Positions 1-12,153 of a DNA stretch of 64,000 nt are shown piece after piece. Where the stretch lies: assembly GCA_021234155.1 (NCBI GenBank), contig JAJEKV010000023.1, positions 10,057,141 through 10,121,140 on the forward strand. The letters run 5' to 3'. Position 1 is the first letter of the stretch; every line of letters starts with the position of its first letter. This DNA comes from Isoetes taiwanensis. Its lineage: Eukaryota; Streptophyta; Lycopodiopsida; Isoetales; Isoetaceae. The translations under genes were made by a program, and so were the position numbers. The notes beneath the pieces are model-generated. The model did not search any database. It had not been told where the DNA came from and worked only from the letters and a program-made list of their open reading frames with translations.

Positions 1-1880
1 CAAAAATCACGTGATCGACGCTAAAAAGCCATAGTATCATTCTATGGAGAAAAATGGATAAGGCTTGTGAGAGATATATGCTCTATACAATTGGTCTCGT
101 GGACCATAAATGGTGATGCGTGCTTATATAAATTAAAATCTTAGAAATAACATGTTACTTTAATATGCAACTAAAGGTTTCTATTGCCAAGAAAGGTTTG
201 CATCCATAAAAAATATAATATACGTGAAAGATAACTTACATATAATGTTATTCTACTTGGATGATAATGCTTTATAACAGTAACATAGATATGAAGTTTA
301 TGCTAGTAAGAAATAAGCAGATTTCATGGTATTTTTTTCAATAAGACATATAACCTATATAAGAGATCTCTATATATGTCATTTCTCACATTTTGAACCA
401 TTTTAAAGGCATATTTAGGGAAAAGTAGTGTTTCTTTCTATGAACCAAAGAAGCATATATGAAATGTTATATGGTCTATTTTATATATTGTCATGGCTAA
501 ACTTCACAACATCCACTTGAATTCATCAATAAACATCACTAGCTTAATCATTGTGGAGTTTTGGACCTATAAGTATGGAGTTGACCCAACTTTTTATGCT
601 CTAATGTGTTAATCCGACTGTTGTACATCATGTTTGAATTCCAAAAATTGCATGGTTACACCCCAGTTATACTATATGTAAGTTATATTCTATGTAGATA
701 TAAATAGAACGCATCATTTATTGCCCACATGGCATTATGGATGGTTGTTATTGGAGCATTTTAACATATACTTTTGTCTAGAATTCTGTATAGTAGATTC
801 TTTTAGTAAATATTAAGGTTAACATGACGTATTTAAACTCCAAAAAATCATGAAACTGTAGCTCGTATAGTTAGCAACTCATGGCCACAAGAATTAAATC
901 AAAACTTGTTATAATGAGAGAGTAACAATTCTTAAACCTCAAGCAGCGTTTTTGACCAAAATAGGGTTTGGCGGCTTCCACCGATTTCAGATGATAGCAA
1001 GAAAATATGGGAACATAAAACTCAATGTATTCTATGATAAACAGGCAAATGCCTCCAACTTTAGCAAGGTTTAGGTCACTTTATACTAGAAATATCGAAG
1101 AAGGCAGTTCTGGACTGGTGCAGAAACTGCCAAATTCTCCAATGTTTGAGCAATCACCACAAGGTATAGGTGACTCCATTGGTCTTGAAATTCTCAGAGG
1201 TCATTAAGAAATAAGTGAAGACTCAAATGACGGTGGTATATTATAAAATTGAAATTTCTTTCGTGAGTTACATGGGTTTAAGTGGCAAAGGTCATGTGGG
1301 CCAGTTATAGTCCATGGATTAGGAATGGTCCCAGGGACAGGTCTAGTGTTAAAAAACCCATTTTTTATTTTTAAAGTACCTCAAGAAAAATCCTCACGTT
1401 TTTTAAAGGATTTTTATAATTTGGTATGGCCAAACAAAATAAAATAAATAAAATTGCATTCTTTGCACTACTTTATTGGACATATTTGCTACTGTTAGAA
1501 TGCACATTTTTGCTGCAAGTTACAAGATGTAGCATTAGTAAATCAGAAGCTTATGCTAAAACTAGAAACTATTAAGTTCAAGTACAAAGATATCATAGCT
1601 GTTTTGCCATGCAACTCTTAAGAAAGTTCAGAAAAACATTATCATAAAGGTTAAGAAATATAAGAATTTCATATACAAAGATAAATAAGTTAAAAAATAT
1701 CATATATTTGGATTAAAAAATCGTAGTCTAAAGATTTTTAAGGATTTTAAAGATTTTTAATGTATTTTATAAGAAATATATTTTTAAAGATTTTTTCCAA
1801 AAATTTTAAAAATCTTCAAAAAATCTTAAAAAACGTTTTTTAAACGTACGGATTTAAACGTACTTAACAACGTGCAGACC
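1..1880. other. AT-rich intergenic DNA
   Basis: I see no credible gene here; open frames are short and have no protein character. The stretch at about 1685-1860 is dense in AAGATTTTTAA-like words and their complements, so it can fold on itself and may be the end of an old inverted-repeat element, but I cannot define boundaries. Confidence 0.5.
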
Positions 1881-2035
1881 GGGGAAAGGTGTAAAGAGCT
1901 TTACCCCATAGCAACGTCTGACGAGTGGATTATTCAATACGCTCCAAATTTTGAAGGCTAAGTAAGTTTTCTTAAAAATTTACTCTTTTAACTACCATGT
2001 TTTACACAATTACATAACTTTCCTCCTCTGTTCAG

Positions 2036-3060
2036 AATAAAAAGAAAAACAAGAACCTTCCAAAGGGCTTCATACATCCCGTTTGGCTAGCCCGGGAGGA
2101 AAGGACATTAGCTGAGAGAAGGACCTTAGACGTAGAGCCTTCCAACTATGGGAAATTTAGCATGTTTGATCAAAATAATTTGTTTTTGATCACTCATAGG
2201 GACTGCACAAAACTTGTCGGGATAGGTCAAGCTGCAGGATTTCACGTTGATAATAACAGACATCCCTTACGGCTTGAAATTAAAAGACAGCCGCTATGAC
2301 GACCACCCTTTCAAAAATTCTAAGTTCAATGCGTACGTCGAGAGCTTAAAGCAAATCACAATAGCTAAGCATTGGCGGCTACTTGTGTTCCATTCAGGCA
2401 TGCAAGCTGAGCTTGTTGAAGCCAGCTTTAAGAATCACTTCGGCTCCCCCCGCACAAGAGGTTATGAAAATTTAGTCTGGTAAGTTTTCTTTAATTCAGA
2501 AACACATTTATTTTATTGTTTGGTTCCTGTTTCTACTTTGTAGTTAAAGTTGATGCATCTTGACCTTTATATTTTCTTTTTCTATTCTGGAATAAGTCCT
2601 AGTTACTAGATTGTTCCCATATTTAGTTTTTGTAGCTAACAAAACTTTCTTTTTTTTGGTAGGTAAATAACGGACATAAACTACCATGGTGGAGGGCCCA
2701 GATTGTTGAGCAGGTGGAATATCTCCATGTTGCTTACTGGAGCTTTGACGGCAAGAGAACTATAGAGCACTTTAACATTGTTGTCTGCCAGGACTCCTCT
2801 AATGTCTTGGAGTTTTCAGCGGTGTTGTAGAAGATGCAAGACCCAAGTGCACACAGCAGGATTATAAATCACTACCAAAACACCAAAAGCTAATCAACTA
2901 TTTCATTGACATGTTCACATGTCAAGGAGATTTATTACTTGATGCTTTCTCGGGCTCTAGTACTACTATAGCATGTGCACTTAAGAAGGACCGCAATTGT
3001 GTGCTGTGGTTATAGACAAGGAGGTTGTGAACTTCATCAGGATGAGATTGGCTGGCTTAC
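2036..3060 (+). pseudogene. Decayed beta-class DNA N4/N6-methyltransferase-like gene
   Basis: The pieces read in order as an amino-methyltransferase. 2036-2240 gives a lead-in with HRDCTKLV. After a frame change 2247-2479 gives LIITDIPYGLKL, which matches the catalytic DPPY motif IV (here DIPY). After an intron-like gap, 2663-2888 gives a middle region with LPWWRAQIVEQVEYLH. After another frame change about 2883-3000 gives LLLDAFSGSSTTIACALKKD, which matches the AdoMet-binding FxGxG-type motif I. Motif IV before motif I is the order of the beta class typical of bacterial and phage enzymes. Splice-like borders are present (GTAAGT at 2480, a T-rich acceptor ending at 2662). At least two frameshifts and an in-frame TAG at 2827 make it non-functional as read. 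The plant MT-A70 family uses DPPW and is a poorer match. Confidence 0.6.
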
Positions 3061-3246
3061 CTACTCTACAGACGAGAATCAAGAGTTAGGCACCCAATCC
3101 CCATCTGATTATGCCAAGATGAGAACTTTACCATTGATGGCAAGTTCTCTTTCATTGGCTATTTTCCTGTGTCACAGCAAACATCGACATTAAGAAAAGA
3201 AAACAATTTCCGCACGTGCAGCACTGAACCTTAAAAAAAAAACGCA

Positions 3247-3264
3247 AAAAATACGCGTATTTTT
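3247..3264. repeat. Perfect 18-bp palindrome
   Basis: AAAAATACGCGTATTTTT reads the same on both strands. It has CGCG at its centre within AT-rich DNA. No function can be assigned. Confidence 0.7.
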
Positions 3265-3909
3265 CCCTTAACTTGTTTTCGGCCTAAATTCCAGCTAAAA
3301 AAAGACGACTTTTTGGAGTTGTTTTTGGCCCGTTAGGGTTCCCTTGTCCACTACCCACGATCTCTAATGGAGTTCTGGCTGGGATTTTCTGTAACAGTAA
3401 GCCAGCAAGCCATTTGCATCTATAAAATCTTAATTGCAGGACGATTCATGGCAAGAATCAGAAGATATATACCTATAGTTCTCATCCATTTCACATCCAG
3501 TTCCCTTTCTTTTTCCTCACGTTTTTCTCAAGATTTCTTGCCAGTTGTGCATTCTTTACACCCCTTATTCCTTAATCTACACCGTACGTAAAGTTCCTCG
3601 TTTGTGGGGTATGCAAGTACAAAATTTGCTATACTGTATAACAAGATTCGCAAAATACTATAAGATCTCAAGCGGAATACTATATGGTGTTGATTTCGTA
3701 CGTGCAAAATACAATTATGAGGGCTCTCGCTGCCCTACGTCACCCCCCGTGTGAATATGCACCCAAACCAAAGGGGGTTTAAGGGGGATTTTAATTTAAA
3801 TGTGTTGGACCCAATGGTTGTGTTAATTAATGTCAATGTTGTTATGTGTTGGGGGATTTAATTTTTATATGTTGGATGTTAATGGTTTGTATTGCAAAAA
3901 AAAATTTTT

Positions 3910-3924
3910 GGCCCCTTCGGGGCC
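3910..3924. repeat. GC hairpin with a 3-base loop
   Basis: GGCCCC, loop TTC, GGGGCC forms a perfect six-pair stem in otherwise AT-rich surroundings. Confidence 0.65.
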
Positions 3925-4561
3925 TTAGGGACGTCACCCCCACCCTCCCGGTATGACAAAAATTTTAGAATTCAAACCAGAAAAAAAAACTAGAATTCAT
4001 TTGAGGCTTTCATCACCTGTAGCTTTTGAATTTCATCACAATAAAACAAATAGAACATAAGTAAAAGTTACCATAAAGATAGAGCAGATTGATCCCATTA
4101 TTCTGAAAGTCATAAAGTTTGCAACACCCATACACAAACATTTTTCAACTGGAATTTAACAGCAGCCTTTGGCCTCCATGGATTCTTGTGATGAGAAACC
4201 AAAGTGGAAAACTTTTCTGCTTGTTAGCACAAGGATCTAGAAGCCTCAAAATTTAAAAATGCATGGTAATTTTTTGCAAGCTTCATTCGGAATGAGCCAT
4301 AAAACAATATCCAATAGCGCAATCCTGTATTAATCAGCTGGTAGGATGTGAAAGCCTACCAAACCCGGCCAGAAGATTGCTGTTTTAGCATAGATAACTT
4401 AACCAAACATATCCATATCATACACTATCAAAAAGATCTCGGAGAGAGCTTTCCAACGCAATAACAATCATCTCAAACCGAACTCTGGATCAAGAGTTAT
4501 GATAAGAAATGTGTTGCCGGCGGGGAAACTGCACTACATGCGCCCTTCAAGCCCTTCATGT

Positions 4562-4756
4562 GCCCATTATGCACCACACACACAAAAAGAGGGCTTTTGT
4601 TGTGAGCCATTGGTTGTTGACCATTATGCACCACACACACAAAAAAAAGGGCTTTTGTTGTGAGCCATTTGTTGTTGACCATTATGCACCACACGCACAA
4701 AAAAAGGGCTTTTGTTGTGAGCCATTGGTTGTTGACCATTGAAAAAAAAGGGCTAA
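4562..4756. repeat. Three-copy ~58-bp tandem repeat
   Basis: Three units begin near 4562, 4620 and 4679, each with CCATTATGCACCACAC, a CACA tract, an A-run, GGGCTTTTGTTGTGAGCC and TTGTTGTTGA. A fourth partial unit ends near 4756. Open frames across it on both strands simply reflect the repeat. Confidence 0.8.
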
Positions 4757-4998
4757 AATCAATGGCTCGGAAATGGTGCACTCTAGATGTACGCATTAGT
4801 ACATCCATTTGAATACATCACGAAATCATAGGAAAACCTTAGTGAAAAGTGTACAAAAACACAAAGAAAACCCCCTGTTATTATGCTACATATTGAATGG
4901 CAGTATTTTGAGGTTATGGAAGAGAGTCTCATGGAGTGTTTCAGGTGAAATCCAAGGAATGTGGTCAAGAATTTCAGGGCTCACTCACTCGATTGAGG

Positions 4999-5763
4999 TG
5001 ATATGAAGCAGGCTAGGGGGAGTGATCCAAAATAAAATGGCTAAGGCAATTCAAGGGGCGGTGATATCCTAATGGTTGACAAGGGGCGCATGCTAAACAA
5101 CCATTAAAGGTATAGATAAAAGGGGGCTTTTATAAAATGCAACAAATGTTAATACCAAAAGATAGGGTCGAGGATAAAAAAAGGGGAAATGCATCGAACA
5201 CTTGGTGTACAGCTATTTTCGCGCTCAAAAAGGGCTAAGGCCAGAATAGCCGAAGGAAATGCCTTTTTCCAGAAGAGAAAAGATTCGATTTGAGTTTAAA
5301 AGGAGACGTCGGCCTCGATTTGAGAACCCAGAAGATTCCGCTGCGAATTCTGATTAAGTGATTGCCGCTACTCAAGGCCGATCTGCAAGGATCCGATTCA
5401 CCTTGGACTTTCGGCCACTGAAGATCTCTGATCGGGATTGCTGTTACCTTAGAGTGGACAGAGATTGTATCTAATCTCTGACGGTTGAATCTATCCCAGC
5501 ATTGCTGTTGTAGAAAGGTTGATCTAGAGCTGAAGGGATAATAGGCCTAGATCTATTCTTTTCATACCCCTTAGGAAATTTTCCTTAGTTTTGGATCCGG
5601 TTGGGCGGATAAACTGCTGCTTCATATTCTATTGTGAAAACTCTGTATTCTGGCTCATGTGTTGAGCGATTCTTTAAGATTATTCTAAGTCTTAATCTTT
5701 GTCCGTGATCTTGTTTGATTCCCTGTTGACGAATTTTAGGCTGTAACACTTTGAATTGTATCA
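4999..5763 (+). repeat. 5' LTR of the gag-only element
   Basis: It starts TGATATGAAGCAGG and ends with CA directly before AG and the primer site. It matches 7431-8204 throughout, with scattered substitutions and two small indels (near 5358 and 5447). A TTTTATAAAATGC stretch at about 5128 is a possible TATA box. Confidence 0.92.
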
Positions 5764-5765
5764 AG

Positions 5766-5777
5766 TGGTATCAGAGC
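5766..5777 (+). promoter_or_regulatory. tRNA-iMet primer-binding site
   Basis: TGGTATCAGAGC is the complement of the 3' end of plant initiator-methionine tRNA and lies two bases inside the 5' LTR, the usual spacing in plant LTR retrotransposons. Confidence 0.95.
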
Positions 5778-5800
5778 CTATCGATCCCTATACCTGAGCA

Positions 5801-6988
5801 ATGGCCCAAAACCGTTTCAATATCTCTGATAGTCAGTATCAGCAAGCTTTAGCTAATGCCAGCTACATTGCATCCCAGCTAGCCTTGCCTACGCCTGCTA
5901 ATCAGCAGGAATATGAAAAGCAGATTGAGCAGTTGGCCATCCTGTACCGCTTCTTACCAGATATTCCCCAGCAACCACCTCTGCCGAATGATCCTCCACC
6001 TGTTAATCCTCCACCGCCGCCAGTTAATCCCAACAAGATTAGAAAATAGTTGGAGAAAGTAGATATGCCTACTTTTAAAGGGAAGAAGATCACGAGGCCA
6101 ATCAAAGTAGTCAGTTTCTTAAGCCAGTGGGAAAAATTCTTTGATCGAGTGCAAGCAACTGACATGGAAAAACTGCAAGCTATGGATAGCTATTTGAAAG
6201 ACCAAGCCCAAGCCTGGTGGCAAGGTCGACGAGAGTGTGATCCTAAGATAGATACATGGGAAAAATTCAAGAAAGCATTTGAATCGCAATATCTTCCTTC
6301 TAATTATCAAAGTGAGTTAAGAAGAGCATGGGATCAACTGAAACAACAAGATCAGGAGACAATTCAGTCTTACACCTCAAAATTTACCCATTTGGCTGCT
6401 TTGAGGAACCTAGATGGGGATGAACTCCTACGAAAATATGTTAGTGGGTGTAAGGATGATATATACGCAGAATTGGAGATCCTGAATCCGAAAGATTTAG
6501 ATGGGGCCATAAAGATGGCATCTGCAGTGGAAAGGAAGATGGATCCCAAAATGCGAAAGTTAGATATTTGGGATGAAGGTACCTCTGAGGAAGAGAGTAA
6601 AAAGAAAGAGAAGAAAAATGGTAGTAAAGACTCTGATAGACAGTTCAAAAGAAAAAGGTACAACGGAGAAAACAATGGGCCTGAAAGAAGACAAGAGGAA
6701 TTTGACACCTCTAAAAAGAATGAGCCAAAGAGAGGATGCTTTAGATGTGGAGGGAAGCATTTTGTCCGGAACTGTCCTTTTGGGGAAGGGGGTATTACGA
6801 AAGTTGAGCCTCCTAAATCCCAGCATACTATTCAGATGCATGCTTTAGAGGCGCCTAAACCTGTGGAGCAAATAGCTGAGACCTCAAAGGCGGGAGAGGA
6901 GCGAAGAAGAGTAAGCTTCCACGAAGAGGAGCGAGAGAAAGCTGCCGCTAAGGAGAAGAGATGGCTCCAAATGGGAACTTTAGGATGA
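5801..6988 (+). CDS. Gag polyprotein with an internal amber codon
   Basis: One reading frame runs from ATG 5801 to a stop ending at 6988, interrupted only by TAG at 6047-6049. The N-terminal 82 codons end in a proline-rich run (PPPVNPPPPPVNPNK). The second part holds a Retrotrans_gag-like core with FLSQWEKFFDRV, AQAWWQGRR, FESQYLPSNY and IQSYTSKFTHLA, then a lysine/glutamate-rich linker and the zinc knuckle CFRCGGKHFVRNC (CX2CX4HX4C) near 6739-6777. The product would assemble particles and bind RNA. The UAG may be a mutation or may be read through to give two gag products; the frame continues without other damage for 312 codons, which keeps read-through open. Confidence 0.85.
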
Positions 6989-7430
6989 ATAACTGGTGAC
7001 TTCTTTTGGAGAGGTTGCGGAAGTTTTTGTAAGTGAAATTCTTTATTTGGAATAAAGAGTAGGATATTAAAGTTGATTTTCTTTATTTGGAATAAGGAAA
7101 TAGATACTTTTATGTGTATACCCATGGTAGATTAGTGACTACGATTGCAACGTAGCCGGCTTGAACATGGTATACTTGATGTGAATGCCTCTTGGTAGAT
7201 TAGTGGTTGTGTCTGCAGCACAATCGGCTTGAACAAGAGAGCATAAGATGTAAATCTTTGAAGACTAGTACAATTGGCTTGACAAAGTTACATCTGTACC
7301 TTGGAGGTACGTGGGGTATTAGGTGCTTTGGAAGTACAAGAATACCCGTAACTATTTCTGAATTGTGCAGGAATAGGATATCATTAGAACCTTGTTGATC
7401 GTGGGTGATAAACCTTGAGAAGGGATGGAT
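6989..7430 (+). other. 3' non-coding interior of the gag-only element
   Basis: No pol domain is found between gag and the 3' LTR. The purine-rich GAGAAGGGATGGA just before 7431 can serve as the polypurine tract. Two similar ~60-base segments (near 7120-7160 and 7190-7240) share TGGTAGATTAGTG and CGGCTTGAAC, indicating a small internal duplication. Confidence 0.6.
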
Positions 7431-8204
7431 TGATATGAAGCAGGCTAGGGGGAGTGATCCAAAATAAAATGGCTAAGGCAATTCAAGGGGCGGTAATATC
7501 CTAATGGTTGACAAGGGGTGCATGCTAAACAACCATTAAAGGTATAGACAAAAGGGGGCTTTTATAAAACGCAACAAATGTTAATACCAAAAGATGGGGT
7601 CGAGGATAAAAAAAGGGGAAATGCATCGAACACTTGGTGTACAGCTATTTTCGCGCTCAAAAAGGGCTAAGGCCAGAATAGCCGAAGGAAATGCCTTTTT
7701 CCAGAAGAGAAAAGGTTCGATTTGAGTTTAAAAGGAGACATCGGCCTCGATTTGGGAACCCAGAAGATTCCGCTGCGAATTCTGACCAAGATTTCTGATT
7801 GCCGCTACTAAAGGCCGATCTGCAAGGATCCGATTCACCTTGGACTTTCGGCCACTGAAGATCTCTGATCGGGATTGCTTACTGTTACCTTAGAGTGGAC
7901 AGAGATTGTATCTAATCTCTGATGGTTGAATCTATCCCAGCATTGCTGTTGTAGAAAGGTTGATCTAGAACTGAAGGGATAATAGGCCTAGATCTATTCT
8001 TTTCATACCCCTTAGGAAATTTGCCTTAGTTTTGGATCCGGTTGGGCGGATAAACTGCTGCTTCATATTCTATTGTGAAAACTCTGTATTCTGGCTCATG
8101 TGTTGAGCGATTCTTTAAGATTATTCTAAGTCTTAATCTTTGTCCGTGATCTTGTTTGATTCCCTGTTGACGGATTTTAGGCTGTAACACTTTGAATTGT
8201 ACCA
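7431..8204 (+). repeat. 3' LTR of the gag-only element
   Basis: It is the partner of 4999-5763 with the same TG start and CA end, followed by the target copy TGAGG at 8205-8209. It is nine bases longer because of two short insertions relative to the 5' LTR. Confidence 0.92.
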
Positions 8205-8209
8205 TGAGG

Positions 8210-9483
8210 GGCCATCTTCTTAGGCAAAGAAAAAATTGAAGAGCTTGCAGGTTGAAGTAAATAGCAAGTCTAATAAAAAGTACAAGAAGAAAATGCATGC
8301 AGCCTCTGTTGCCCGGATTTCTTCAGTGAGTTATAATTCTCAAGCTGGTTGCAGCTCTATAGCATTGCCTCAAGCCAATACCATCAAAGCTTTATTCTGC
8401 AAAAGTGAAAAAGTTATGGTGGATAGAGCAGTTGCAAAGTTTGTCTATGTTGAAGGCATCCCATTTAATAAAGCTAGATCGCTATTGAAGTCTGCTATTG
8501 GCAAATATGGGGTCAGTTATAAAGCACCAAATTCAGAATCTTTGAGAACTAATATCCTCTCTGATGAAAGAAATAGTGTGGATGCTGGGTTAATGGATGT
8601 AAAGAAGAGCTGGGAACATGTTGGTTGTTCCATTGTGAGTAATAGATGGACTGACAAAAAAGGAAGGCCTTTGATCAACATTCTGGTTTGCAATTCTGCA
8701 GGTACCGTATTTATTCTTCCAAAGATGCCTCCGGCAAAGAAAAAACAGGAGCCTATATAGCTCAATTGCTTGAATATGTCATTGAGGCAATTCGACCAGA
8801 GAATATTATCCAAGTGATCGTTGATAATGCTGCAAATTGCAAGGCAGCTGGAGAAACATTACCATGGCCAACTACCCTAGCATTTGCTAGACCCCATGTG
8901 CTGCTCATTGCATGAATATGATGCTTCATGACATTGGAAAAATCCCAATAGTAAAGGCAATTGTGCAACAGTCAATCATGGCACGCACTTATTGCAAGAT
9001 GAATAAATGCAATGAATTGTCAAAGCCTGCTGATACGCATTTTGCTACATAGATCTTGTCCATGAGTATTTTGCGTGCAAAATTTGCACTAAAGCAAACT
9101 GTACTCAGCAATGAGTGGGAAAGCTGGATTTCTTAGCAGAAACGCCAAATAAGGGAATCTGGAACAATAATTTGCAGGTACATTATAGGGAGTGAAATTA
9201 CCAGGTATGTAGTGCATTTGCATGTGAGCGTTCTTGTGGTATATTTGATATCCATCATAACAAAGAGAGAAATCAGCTAACTGCATCAAGGTTGAATGAT
9301 CTTGTGTATGTTTACACTAATTTAAGGCTGATCAAAAGAAGACAATTGGAGTTACCAGTAGATGACAAGACCTTGATTGATTGGGAAGAAGCTGGGGCAA
9401 TTGAAATTGAAGATGCCCAAGAGGTTACAATGGCAGAAATCCCTAATGAGTGTGAAGTTGTTTCTCACACTCTAATTCTGTGA
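8210..9483 (+). pseudogene. hAT-family transposase relic (DUF659 type)
   Basis: About 8236-8760 reads as the plant hAT/DUF659 region, with FVYVEGIPFNKARS, WEHVGCSIVSNRWTDKKGRP and LINILVCNSAG. A frameshift near 8700 moves the match to another frame (YVIEAIRPENIIQVIVDN, AANCKAAGE). 8890-9120 continues in broken pieces (CCSLHEYDASWHWKNP, SNEWESWIS). 9230-9483 reads as the C-terminal dimerisation region (CGIFDIHHNKERNQLTASRL, NDLVYVYTNLRLIKRRQLEL). The middle of the transposase is missing and several stops are present. I could not find terminal inverted repeats. It begins right after the target duplication of the gag-only element. Confidence 0.75.
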
Positions 9484-9864
9484 TAGATAAACAATGTCTA
9501 TGTCAAGAGTTTCTATGCCTAGGTATGTCTTAAGTTCTTGGGATTTCTGTCTCAAAGTTTCTGTCACGATGTATCAGAGCTCTATGAGAATTTCTATGGA
9601 ATAGAATTTCTATGGAATAAAATATCATTATCTTTTTTCCGGTATGAAATTCCAGCAGCGTTTTTTTTTACGTTTTTTATTCTAAACCAGGAAGAAAACG
9701 TTTTTTTCACGTTTTCAAAGGGCTCAAATAAAAACCATGAAAACCTTTTTTGTGACCTAGCTATTTTCCCAATCATGAAGTTTACATTCTAAAGTTACTA
9801 GGCCTAGCAACAGGTTCTCATTTAAAGTTACTAGCAACAGGTTCTCAATTAAATTCAATTCAAT
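9484..9864. other. Short intergenic stretch
   Basis: I see no gene. It includes the presumed 3' untranslated side of the minus-strand ARL3 gene, with a direct repeat of AAAGTTACTAG and CAACAGGTTCTCA near 9793-9848. Confidence 0.4.
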
Positions 9865-12087
9865 TTAAGACTTTAGTTGCTTTACGATCCATTCGATGCC
9901 CTCATGTAAGCCTTCTCCTCTGGTAGCTGCAACACATGGCTAAAGGTTATAGATGCAATTTGTGGCATTCAAACATAAACATAATATATAAATAACCTTT
10001 ACCCGAGCATGCTTGTATTTTCCAAGATCGATCATATATCAAACTAAGGCGCAGCATTTCAGAAAGCTGCAAAAAAGCATGGATCTATTAACCATCGGAT
10101 GACAAATCCATTCCAGAAAATTGAAGAAGATACCTCATCAGTGGATAATGAACATTCCAAGTCTTGTTTATTGGCAAAGATAAGCAATGGAACATTTAAC
10201 ATCTTCTCATTTTCCAAGACATAATTCAGTTCCTCAACTATAATCCAACAATCAACATGGTGAAATATATTTAATCTAGTTTAACAATGACGGCATACTT
10301 ACTACATTCATCCAAACGAATTCTGTCTGTGGCGTCAATGACATACACCTACACATACCTATACATGTCAAACATATTTGATAAAAAGACACAGATATCC
10401 AAGACAAAGCTTGCATATTAAATGGGTATACCAAAGCATCCATTTGCTCAAAATAATTCGTCCAATAGGGTCGCATTGCCTTCTGCCCTGTGCAGGCAGA
10501 TTCAAATGTTAAGAAGAATAGTTCTCAGTTTGCAAAAATCATAAATCTTACCGAAATCCCAAATTCTAAGAGAAACTCTGTACCAAAGGGGGATCCTATT
10601 GCAGGAATAGACAAACACCCTTAACAGCCCAATAACCTATTCAGTTTCATCTAGCATGTCTAGTCTTAACGTTCGTCATTATGCCACTAGGTATGCTCAT
10701 TCAAAGCAATGAACCAGCGAGATAGACAAACATCACTCACAGTCATATAGGCGCATATGTAAAAACCCCTAAAAACTTTTGATCAACTTTCCACACTGAA
10801 ATTGTCTGTAAGATCACTTCTTATCCTAGAAAAGATGTGATGTTTACTACCAAACATTATGACGCTTAGACACTTATGAAATTTAGCACTGTTTGTTGTT
10901 TAGCAATTTTAAGAGACTAAAGATCGCCATACATATGTAACGGAATCACGTCGGAGCAAACACTATTTAATATACTCTAGCTGCAAGCTATGACATTTCT
11001 ACTGGCAGACATGTGTGGATAGCTCAAGCTATTCAGAGTACATAGCAATCTAAGCTAAGCTGGTTGCCTTCAAAAGTTGGTTCACATCATTGAAATAGTG
11101 CACATCATATCAATGGGCGACCAAACGGTGACAGAACATTGAATAATTCGTTGACAACTATTATTGATCCTCAAATAATTAATTGACAACAAATTACTGA
11201 TTCTCAACAAAGCAGTGATACTCACCACCAACATCCCAGACATTAAGCTTGACATCTTTCTGACTAAGTGATTTGATTGTAAACCCCTGCATCACTGACG
11301 CATTCAAGTTTTAAGCTGTGGTTTACATATTCTTAGAAAAGCATCTAATTTTATTGCCATAATGCATATGCTTCTTTCTTCAACAAGCATATGGTCTGAA
11401 GCATTAAAACCGGAACCTTATTCAACAAAACAAATCTTACTCCAGCAGGAACCTATTCATTAGATTCTTGTTAATTCGCAATAAATCAAGTCCTTTATGT
11501 AAGCATCACCGTCATATGTTCACGTTGCAACAAGCAGATGGACACATTTATTTTGCATAGCACATAGAAATACTTTTCATATTCCAAAACATGTACTAGA
11601 CTCTGTTTACACAAATACCATGAACCATGCCATATGTTAAAAGTGGGATTACAGGAATGTTGCGAATACATTAGGAAAAACAGTGCAGAAGTTTGTGGCC
11701 TAGCTCTCCCTAAGCTGCCAGCATAGATTCTCCCTTAAAACAGCATGCATGTAAGCCAATTCCAAGAAAACGCTTAGCTGCGAAGAAAAGTCTGAAGAGC
11801 TACCTGCGTTGGAGTGACTGCCAATATATCTTCGTTTACCAACTGCTTCAGCAGTGTAGTTTTTCCAGCATTGTCTAAACCAAGGACAAGGATTCTCTTT
11901 TCCTGAGATTACACAACTCATGTTATAAGCTGCAGTGCACAAACTAACTTCTTGATTTCAACTTTATAGTTAGTTTTAACAGATTCTGTTTTCAATGGCT
12001 CAGGCAGAAAACAAACGAATGGTCCCGTATCCCTGCTCAGACCTGGGGTTGGGAACAATAGATCTTCTTCAATAATGTCCGGACACC
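9865..12087 (-). CDS. ARL3-type small GTPase (spliced)
   Basis: Eight minus-strand exons join in phase: 12043-12087, 11804-11902, 11226-11286, 10432-10487, 10303-10348, 10134-10237, 10003-10066 and 9865-9926 (stop TAA at 9865-9867). All introns are GT-AG. They give about 178 residues after the initiator; ARL3 is usually ~182. Landmarks in order are the P-loop [13 protein letters not shown], switch [40 protein letters not shown], and [30 protein letters not shown] and YVID separate it from ARL2, which has SPTLGF, SYW and WVVD. In animals and algae ARL3 releases lipidated cargo from PDE6D/UNC119 carriers in the cilium. The first exon starts with a glycine codon ([10 protein letters not shown]), so the start methionine must lie in an upstream exon; see the upstream entries. 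Confidence 0.88.
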
Positions 12088-12153
12088 CTGCCACACATAG
12101 TTCTTTCCTTTAGCCAATATGCAAATAAAGAAATTTTAACACTAATTACGTAC

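Larger units (their letters stand above)
3061..4490. other. Intergenic DNA with small palindromes
   Basis: No gene is supported. The stretch holds the two palindromes listed separately and a T/G-rich segment near 3780-3900 with loosely repeated TGTTATGTGTTGG-type words. Open frames at 3367-3754 have no recognisable protein character. Confidence 0.4.
4999..8204 (+). mobile_element. Gag-only LTR retrotransposon (TR-GAG type)
   Basis: This is a structurally complete element with two LTRs (4999-5763 and 7431-8204), each beginning TG and ending CA. It is flanked by the same five bases, TGAGG, at 4994-4998 and 8205-8209. A primer-binding site for initiator-methionine tRNA follows the left LTR after two bases. 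The interior codes only for gag; no protease, reverse transcriptase, RNase H or integrase is present, so it must depend on another element's enzymes. This matches the described class of terminal-repeat retrotransposons with a GAG domain. The gag sequence and zinc knuckle suggest a Ty3/gypsy origin. The LTRs differ at roughly 20 positions by eye (about 97% identity), mostly transitions, so the insertion is fairly young. Confidence 0.9.
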
